Shown: positions 59,338 to 64,000 of the stretch, piece after piece
Layout: each line of letters opens with the position of its first letter
Position numbering within the stretch: position 1 is the first letter of the stretch
NCBI RefSeq assembly: GCF_034422975.1
Contig: NZ_CP139873.1
Location: 806,001 to 870,000, forward strand
Direction of reading: 5' to 3'
Source: Idiomarina sp. PL1-037
Lineage (GTDB): Bacteria; Pseudomonadota; Gammaproteobacteria; Enterobacterales; Alteromonadaceae
Length of the DNA: 64,000 nucleotides
Program-made: the position numbers and the translations under genes
The notes under the pieces: generated by a model
What the model was told of the DNA's origin: nothing
Seen by the model: only the letters and a program-made list of their open reading frames with translations
Databases searched by the model: none

Positions 59338-60969
59338 ATGGCTAAACTTTCTTTGTGCCTGGCACAGCTGGACTTTACCGTTGGTGCCATTCACAACAAC
59401 ACCGCCCTAATTTTGAAGACGCTGCGAGAGCAGGGTGAGCAACATGACATTATTGTGTTCCCTGAGTTGGCTATTACCGGTTATCCGCCGGAAGACTTAT
59501 TATTCCGCGATGACTTACATCAGGCGGTGGACAACGCGGTAGAGCAAATCAGCGCAGCAGCTTCAGATTGTGTGGTTATTGTCGGCCACCCTCAGGCCGT
59601 TGGCGGAGAGCTGTTCAACGCAATGTCCGTGCTACACCGGGGGGAATGTCTGCATCGCTATTTTAAACAGCGCCTGCCCAATTACGGCGTTTTTGATGAA
59701 CAACGCTATTTTATTCCGGGCCATCAAAGTCAGGTGTTTGAATGGCAGGGCGTGCGCATTGGTTTACAAATTTGTGAAGACTTGTGGCATCCGCAACCAC
59801 TACGACAATTACTGGACGATGATATTGATCTGGTGCTTTCAATTAATGCCTCTCCGTATGAGTTAAACAAACACGAACAACGTTTAGGTGTGTTGAAACA
59901 GCGCGTGGCAGAAGCCGGTAAACCCATTTTGTATTTGAATAATTGCGGTGCGCAGGATGAGTTGGTGTTTGATGGCCATTCGCTGGTTTTAGATGCCGAA
60001 GGTGAGTTGATTGCCGAGTTACCCCACTGTGAAACGACCACGGCAACGGTAACTTACGAAGACAAGTGTATCCGTTGTGCCGGTCTCGAGGCGAAAGCTG
60101 AACAGAATGATCTGGCTCATGTTTACGACGCTTTGGTACTGGCTGTGCGTGACTATGTGACTAAGAATGGTTTCTCTGGTGTAGCTTTAGGTTTGTCAGG
60201 TGGAATTGATTCGGCATTAACTTTGGCAATAGCAAGTGACGCGCTTGGAGCCGATAAGGTTCACGCGGTGATGATGCCGTTTCGCTATACGTCTGATATG
60301 AGTCTGGAAGACGCAGAGAAACAAGCCGATACCTTAGGTGTTCGCTACGACGTTGTGCCAATTGAGCCCATGTTTAATGAGTTTATGACTCAGTTGGGAC
60401 CGTTATTCGGCGAGACTGAAACCGATACCACCGAAGAGAACCTGCAGTCCCGCTGCCGTGGTGTATTGCTCATGGCCTTATCGAATAAAACCGGTTCACT
60501 GGTGCTGGCTACGGGAAATAAAAGCGAGATGGCGGTGGGTTATGCCACCTTATACGGTGATATGTGCGGTGGTTTCGCGCCTATTAAAGACATTCCCAAG
60601 TTGCTGGTTTATCAATTGGCAGAGTTTCGCAATACCCGGGGCGCCTGTATACCTCAAAGGGTTATAGACAGACCGCCTTCTGCTGAACTCGCACCAGATC
60701 AAGTAGATTCAGATTCCCTGCCGGACTATAGCGATTTAGATCGCATTCTGGCATTGTATGTAGAGAGAGACTGGTCGGTAACCGATATTATCGCGGCCGG
60801 ATTTGCAGAGAAAGACGTGCGCCGGGTGGTTCGCCTGGTGGATTTAAACGAATATAAACGCCGTCAATCTGCGATCGGGCCTAAAGTGACGCCTCGTAAC
60901 TTTGGTAAAGATCGTCGTTACCCTATTACCAGTCTCTATCGCCATGAATTACAGCGACAAGGTCAATAG
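59338..60969 (+). CDS. nadE: Glutamine-dependent NAD+ synthetase
   Basis: A 543-aa two-domain enzyme. Residues 1 to about 260 are a nitrilase-type glutaminase domain (PELAITGYPPEDL, catalytic Cys in LQICEDLWHP). The remainder is the synthetase with the ATP-pyrophosphatase loop GLSGGIDSALTL and TGNKSEMAVGYATLYGD. It makes NAD+ from deamido-NAD+ and glutamine. It is 115 bp after flhB and 11 bp before glnB. Confidence 0.96.
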   Translation: MAKLSLCLAQLDFTVGAIHNNTALILKTLREQGEQHDIIVFPELAITGYPPEDLLFRDDLHQAVDNAVEQISAAASDCVVIVGHPQAVGGELFNAMSVLHRGECLHRYFKQRLPNYGVFDEQRYFIPGHQSQVFEWQGVRIGLQICEDLWHPQPLRQLLDDDIDLVLSINASPYELNKHEQRLGVLKQRVAEAGKPILYLNNCGAQDELVFDGHSLVLDAEGELIAELPHCETTTATVTYEDKCIRCAGLEAKAEQNDLAHVYDALVLAVRDYVTKNGFSGVALGLSGGIDSALTLAIASDALGADKVHAVMMPFRYTSDMSLEDAEKQADTLGVRYDVVPIEPMFNEFMTQLGPLFGETETDTTEENLQSRCRGVLLMALSNKTGSLVLATGNKSEMAVGYATLYGDMCGGFAPIKDIPKLLVYQLAEFRNTRGACIPQRVIDRPPSAELAPDQVDSDSLPDYSDLDRILALYVERDWSVTDIIAAGFAEKDVRRVVRLVDLNEYKRRQSAIGPKVTPRNFGKDRRYPITSLYRHELQRQGQ

Positions 60970-60980
60970 GACAAATACTG

Positions 60981-61319
60981 ATGAAAAAAGTTGAAGCCAT
61001 TATTAAGCCGTTTAAGTTGGACGACGTGCGCGAAGCGCTGTCGGAAGTCGGCATTGCCGGTATGACTGTGTCAGAGGTAAAAGGCTTTGGTCGTCAGAAA
61101 GGCCATACCGAACTTTATCGTGGCGCGGAGTACATGGTCGACTTTCTACCAAAGGTGAAACTGGAAGTTGTGGTTGCAGATAGCGACGTTGAGCGTTGCA
61201 TTGAAGCCATTATGGAAACCGCTCAAACCGGAAAAATTGGTGATGGGAAAATTTTTATTACCGAAATTGAACGTGTGATTCGTATTCGTACCGGAGAGGA
61301 AAACGAAGACGCGGTATAA
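60981..61319 (+). CDS. glnB: Nitrogen regulatory protein PII
   Basis: A 112-aa PII protein with the uridylylation Tyr in the T-loop (GHTELYRGAEYMVDFLPK, Tyr51) and the signature TGKIGDGKIFI. It senses 2-oxoglutarate and ATP/ADP and regulates glutamine synthetase and NtrB. Whether it is GlnB or GlnK cannot be fully settled; no amtB follows, which favours GlnB. The gene is read with nadE, fitting the shared nitrogen/glutamine theme. Confidence 0.93.
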   Translation: MKKVEAIIKPFKLDDVREALSEVGIAGMTVSEVKGFGRQKGHTELYRGAEYMVDFLPKVKLEVVVADSDVERCIEAIMETAQTGKIGDGKIFITEIERVIRIRTGEENEDAV

Positions 61320-61345
61320 GTTACCGCGCCATTTGTTGTAAGCAA

Positions 61346-62116
61346 CTAGCGGGCTGAGACTAACTGATTCTCTGGAAAGTTTGCTCTCAGCACCTTCATT
61401 GCGTCTTCGCGCAGTTCAGGCAGTTCCAGTTGGTCATAACTTTCCGCCATTATCGCTAAAGCATTCTCTACTTCAGGTGTATCTGAAAAGTGCTCTAATA
61501 CATATCGGCCCCGGTTAGCTGCAGCTAAGTAAGCCTGACGTTCCATATAGTATTGTGCGATAGCCAGTTCTTTTTTAGCTAAACGGCTTTTCAATGCAAT
61601 TAAACGTTTTTTTGCATCTGCGGCGTACTCGCTTTTCGGGTACTTACGAACTAGCTCAGCAAAATCTTTAAACGCTTCTTCCGCCATAGACGAGTCACGG
61701 TCAGAGCGATCAACACCAGCCAAGTCATGTATGGCATTGTGTTCAGCGCGTTGATTAACCAGTCCGCGCATGTAAAGTGCGTAATCGACATCTTTATGAT
61801 TTGGGTTCAGGCTGATAAAGCGGTCAATTGCAGCTAAAGCTTCGTCTGTATTATCGAGTTTATAATGCAGATAAATAAGGTCTAACTGAATTTGATGAGC
61901 AAAAGGACCAAAAGGGTAGCGCTTGTTCAGACTGGACAATTGCTCCTGCGCCAAATTCAAATTACCATTTGCCATGCTCTCCTGAGCCTGGTCATACATA
62001 GCTTCAATTTGGGTTTTCGCAACTTGCTCATCTTCTGACTGGCTTGAACAACCCGCTAACATTAATCCCAGAACCGATGATAAAACGAGGCTTCGGCTTA
62101 ACTTATTACTAAACAT
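61346..62116 (-). CDS. bamD: Outer-membrane assembly lipoprotein BamD
   Basis: A 256-aa lipoprotein with a lipobox (VLGLMLAGC) at the end of a signal peptide and TPR repeats. Conserved stretches such as YPFGPFAHQIQLDLIYLHYK and FIRLNPNHKDVDYALYMRGL-type region are present. It belongs to the BAM complex inserting outer-membrane proteins. The ATG at 62116 was chosen because it opens the lipoprotein signal; the frame extends upstream without such a signal. It is divergent from rluD. Confidence 0.93.
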   Translation of the reverse strand: MFSNKLSRSLVLSSVLGLMLAGCSSQSEDEQVAKTQIEAMYDQAQESMANGNLNLAQEQLSSLNKRYPFGPFAHQIQLDLIYLHYKLDNTDEALAAIDRFISLNPNHKDVDYALYMRGLVNQRAEHNAIHDLAGVDRSDRDSSMAEEAFKDFAELVRKYPKSEYAADAKKRLIALKSRLAKKELAIAQYYMERQAYLAAANRGRYVLEHFSDTPEVENALAIMAESYDQLELPELREDAMKVLRANFPENQLVSAR

Positions 62117-62227
62117 ATTATGAAGGATTCCCTTTATTTTTTTGGCGCTGCACCGGCAAACCGTTACACTAGTATATTCTTGCATTCTAACGCAGCCGTA
62201 AAGGCTTTGACAGTCGAAACCCAATAT

Positions 62228-63196
62228 ATGAACAAAAGCATTGAATTAGAAGCCATTGTTACCGAGTCTCTGGCTGGAAAAAGATTAGACCAGGCACTTG
62301 CAGAGTTGTTCCCTGACTACTCAAGGTCACGTTTAAAAAGCTGGATAACTGATGGAAAAGTGACCATCGACACAAAAGTCATCGAAAAGCCGCGAGAAAA
62401 AGTGGTTGCCGGTGCTTTAGTTGCCGTAGACGCAGAAATTGAAGGCGAAGAGCGGCACGAAGCACAGCCGGTGGAACTGGACATCGTTTATGAAGATGAT
62501 GACATTTTGGTCATTAACAAACCTGCGGGCTTAGTTGTCCACCCCGGTGCAGGAGCACCAGACAGAACCTTGCTGAATGGTTTGTTACATTACGATCCAC
62601 AGCTCGATTTAGTGCCGCGGGCGGGCATCATTCACCGCTTAGATAAAGACACAACCGGGTTGATGGTTGTTGCGCGTAATGTGCCAGCACAGACGCAGCT
62701 AGTCTCAATGATGCAGGACCGTGATATTACTCGCGAGTATGAAGCGGTCTGTAATGGCGTGATGACAGCCGGTGGCATGGTTGATCAGCCTATCGGTCGG
62801 CATCCGACAAAACGCACGCATATGGCTGTGGTACAGTCGGGGAAAGCGGCAGTCACGCATTATCGTGTGCTCGATCGTTACAGAGCGCATACATTACTTC
62901 GTCTGCGTTTAGAATCAGGCCGTACTCACCAGATTCGTGTGCATATGGCGCATATTCGTCACCCCTTGGTCGGTGATTTAACCTACGGTGGTCGTCCGCG
63001 TCCGCCCAAACAGGCTGAAGATCGTCTGTTGCAAACCTTGCGAGGGTTTAACCGTCAGGCGTTACATGCGGCATCACTGGGCTTGCATCATCCAATTACC
63101 GGTGACTGGTTGGAGTTTAATGTTCCGCGGCCAACCGATTTTCAATATTTGATTGAAGAACTGCGCGTTGATCATGAACGTTTCAAGTCAGCCTGA
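62228..63196 (+). CDS. rluD: 23S rRNA pseudouridine synthase RluD
   Basis: A 322-aa enzyme that makes pseudouridines 1911, 1915 and 1917 in helix 69 of 23S rRNA. An N-terminal S4 RNA-binding domain (LAGKRLDQALAELFPDYSRS) precedes the catalytic domain with the Asp-containing GIIHRLDKDTTGLMVVAR. The ATG at 62228 gives the normal length; upstream codons overlap the bamD leader. Confidence 0.95.
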   Translation: MNKSIELEAIVTESLAGKRLDQALAELFPDYSRSRLKSWITDGKVTIDTKVIEKPREKVVAGALVAVDAEIEGEERHEAQPVELDIVYEDDDILVINKPAGLVVHPGAGAPDRTLLNGLLHYDPQLDLVPRAGIIHRLDKDTTGLMVVARNVPAQTQLVSMMQDRDITREYEAVCNGVMTAGGMVDQPIGRHPTKRTHMAVVQSGKAAVTHYRVLDRYRAHTLLRLRLESGRTHQIRVHMAHIRHPLVGDLTYGGRPRPPKQAEDRLLQTLRGFNRQALHAASLGLHHPITGDWLEFNVPRPTDFQYLIEELRVDHERFKSA

Positions 63197-63887
63197 CGGC
63201 ATTATCGTTCCTGACTGGGAGCTGCCGCCGAATGTTCATGCGGCAGTGACCACCAGAGGTTTTGGCAACCTGGCTGTGCATGTCGGAGACGATCCTGCCG
63301 CTGTCCTGCTGCGTCGCCGGTTGTTGCAGCGCTCACTTAAATTACCAACCGCGGTTACCTGGTTGCAGCAACAACATACCAACGGGGTATTGCGCTGGCC
63401 TTTTAAGTCCGCAGTGGCTGATGCGGCCTACAGCGATCTACCCCAGAGTGTCTGTGCAGTTTTAACCGCAGACTGTCTGCCTGTTCTTTGTTGTTCAGAT
63501 GACGGAAACGAAATTGCAGCAGTGCACGCAGGCTGGCGAGGTTTAGTCTGCGGGGTATTACAAAATGCATTGGCAAGTTTTAAAACCCCGGCGGCTAACA
63601 TTCGCATTTGGATAGGACCGTCTATCGGCGCTTCGGCTTTTGAAGTGGGAGATGACGTAAGAGATGCGTTTGTTGCACGCCACTCGTCTAATACGAAATA
63701 CTTTCTTTCTCACTCTGGTAAATGGTTAGCCGATTTAGCCTCAATTGCAGCGGATGAATGTTCGCGCTCAGGAGTTATGGATATTACCAAAAGCGGTGAA
63801 TGCACCGTCGGCAATAACACAAACTGGTATTCGTGGCGCGAGGAGAAAGCTGCAGCAAGATTTGCGTCAATTATTTGGCGAAATTAA
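63174..63887 (+). CDS. pgeF: Peptidoglycan editing factor PgeF (YfiH family)
   Basis: A 237-aa laccase-fold protein with the zinc/copper-site motifs QQHTN, ADCLPVL, and HAGWRGLVCGVL. YfiH/PgeF removes wrongly incorporated amino acids from peptidoglycan precursors. The ATG lies inside rluD (23-bp overlap), as in the conserved rluD-pgeF-clpB order. Confidence 0.93.
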   Translation: MNVSSQPDGIIVPDWELPPNVHAAVTTRGFGNLAVHVGDDPAAVLLRRRLLQRSLKLPTAVTWLQQQHTNGVLRWPFKSAVADAAYSDLPQSVCAVLTADCLPVLCCSDDGNEIAAVHAGWRGLVCGVLQNALASFKTPAANIRIWIGPSIGASAFEVGDDVRDAFVARHSSNTKYFLSHSGKWLADLASIAADECSRSGVMDITKSGECTVGNNTNWYSWREEKAAARFASIIWRN

Positions 63888-63896
63888 TTTTAATCA

Positions 63897-63926
63897 CTTG
63901 AAAATGCGCAAAAAGTACCCACATTT
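63897..63926 (+). promoter_or_regulatory. Sigma-32 heat-shock promoter of clpB
   Basis: CTTGAAA (63897-63903) and CCCACATTT (63918-63926) are separated by 14 bases, matching the sigma-32 consensus CTTGAAA-N11-16-CCCCATNT with one substitution. It stands between pgeF and the clpB ATG. Confidence 0.85.
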
Positions 63927-63959
63927 AACTTAACGAAAGAATTAAGTGAGGAAGTACCA

Positions 63960-64000
63960 ATGCGACACGATAAATTTACCAGTAAATTTCAGATGGCAAT
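63960..64000 (+). CDS. clpB: ClpB disaggregase, N-terminal codons only
   Basis: Only the first 13 complete codons (MRHDKFTSKFQMA) are in the window. They match the start of ClpB (MRLDRLTNKFQLA in E. coli), AGGAAG lies upstream, and both the heat-shock promoter and the rluD-pgeF neighbours agree. The gene continues past the right edge. Confidence 0.88.
   Translation, partial: MRHDKFTSKFQMA

Noticed and set aside
61300..61345. Terminator between glnB and bamD (GCGGTA/TACCGC)
   Set aside because: The stem is only six bases, overlaps the glnB stop and has no T run.
1..64000. CRISPR arrays
   Set aside because: No regularly spaced direct repeats of CRISPR length were seen by eye in any intergenic region, and no cas-like genes are present.

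Overview
The window is a gammaproteobacterial chromosome segment. Gene content and protein sequences look Alteromonadales, most like Idiomarina: FlrA/FlrB/FlrC-controlled polar-flagellum genes, the rluD-pgeF-clpB order, bamD beside rluD, and a marine-type genome rich in metal efflux. The genus is an inference from remembered family resemblance; no search was run.

Layout. (1) 1-19518 is a metal-resistance region. It holds the end of a copper oxidase gene (copA), copB, a broken copC with a cupredoxin remnant, a mer operon (merTPA with divergent merR and a textbook 19-bp-spacer MerR promoter), a YnfA-like protein and a CDF exporter. A leftward czcCBA set with a small His/Cys-rich protein follows, then a PbrR/CadR-type regulator divergent from an HMA-CDF exporter plus lspA, and a second, rightward czcCBA set ending in a strong terminator. 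(2) 19571-24450 is accessory DNA: a short tyrosine recombinase, an orphan 405-aa protein, a membrane protein/LytTR regulator pair, and a three-gene leftward operon. That operon encodes an ADP-ribosyltransferase-like protein, a small partner and a SecB-like chaperone, which matches the CmdTAC toxin-antitoxin-chaperone anti-phage architecture. (3) About 24483-31636 is a satellite-like integrated element: two AlpA regulators, RadC, an inovirus Gp2/YagK-YfjJ-like protein, a DUF3987/YfjI protein, an orphan 414-aa cargo gene and a P4-family integrase abutting the 3' end of tRNA-Phe. Its left attachment site was not found. (4) 31637-41000 is chromosomal backbone: tRNA-Phe, pfkA-speB-speA, an Ldh-family oxidoreductase, pdxH, a degenerate HD-GYP response regulator, an exported amidohydrolase, and a LuxR-type regulator with an atypical receiver. 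(5) 41553-59222 holds the flagellar cluster: DUF1285, flrA, flrBC, fliEFGHIJ and fliKLMNOPQR-flhB. Three promoters with the exact sigma-54 GG-N10-GC spacing lie in front of flrB, fliE and fliK. (6) 59338-64000 contains nadE, glnB, bamD, rluD, pgeF and the first codons of clpB behind a sigma-32-type promoter.

How it works together. The first 19.5 kb combines periplasmic capture and oxidation (Cop), reduction (MerA) and three kinds of export (CDF, YnfA-like, RND), with two MerR-family switches whose promoters can be read directly. The flagellar segment follows the FlrA to FlrBC to structural-gene hierarchy known in Vibrio; flhA, flhF and the motility sigma factor genes are not adjacent to flhB. 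The most interesting cargo is the CmdTAC-like operon, with the orphan genes of the two accessory blocks next.
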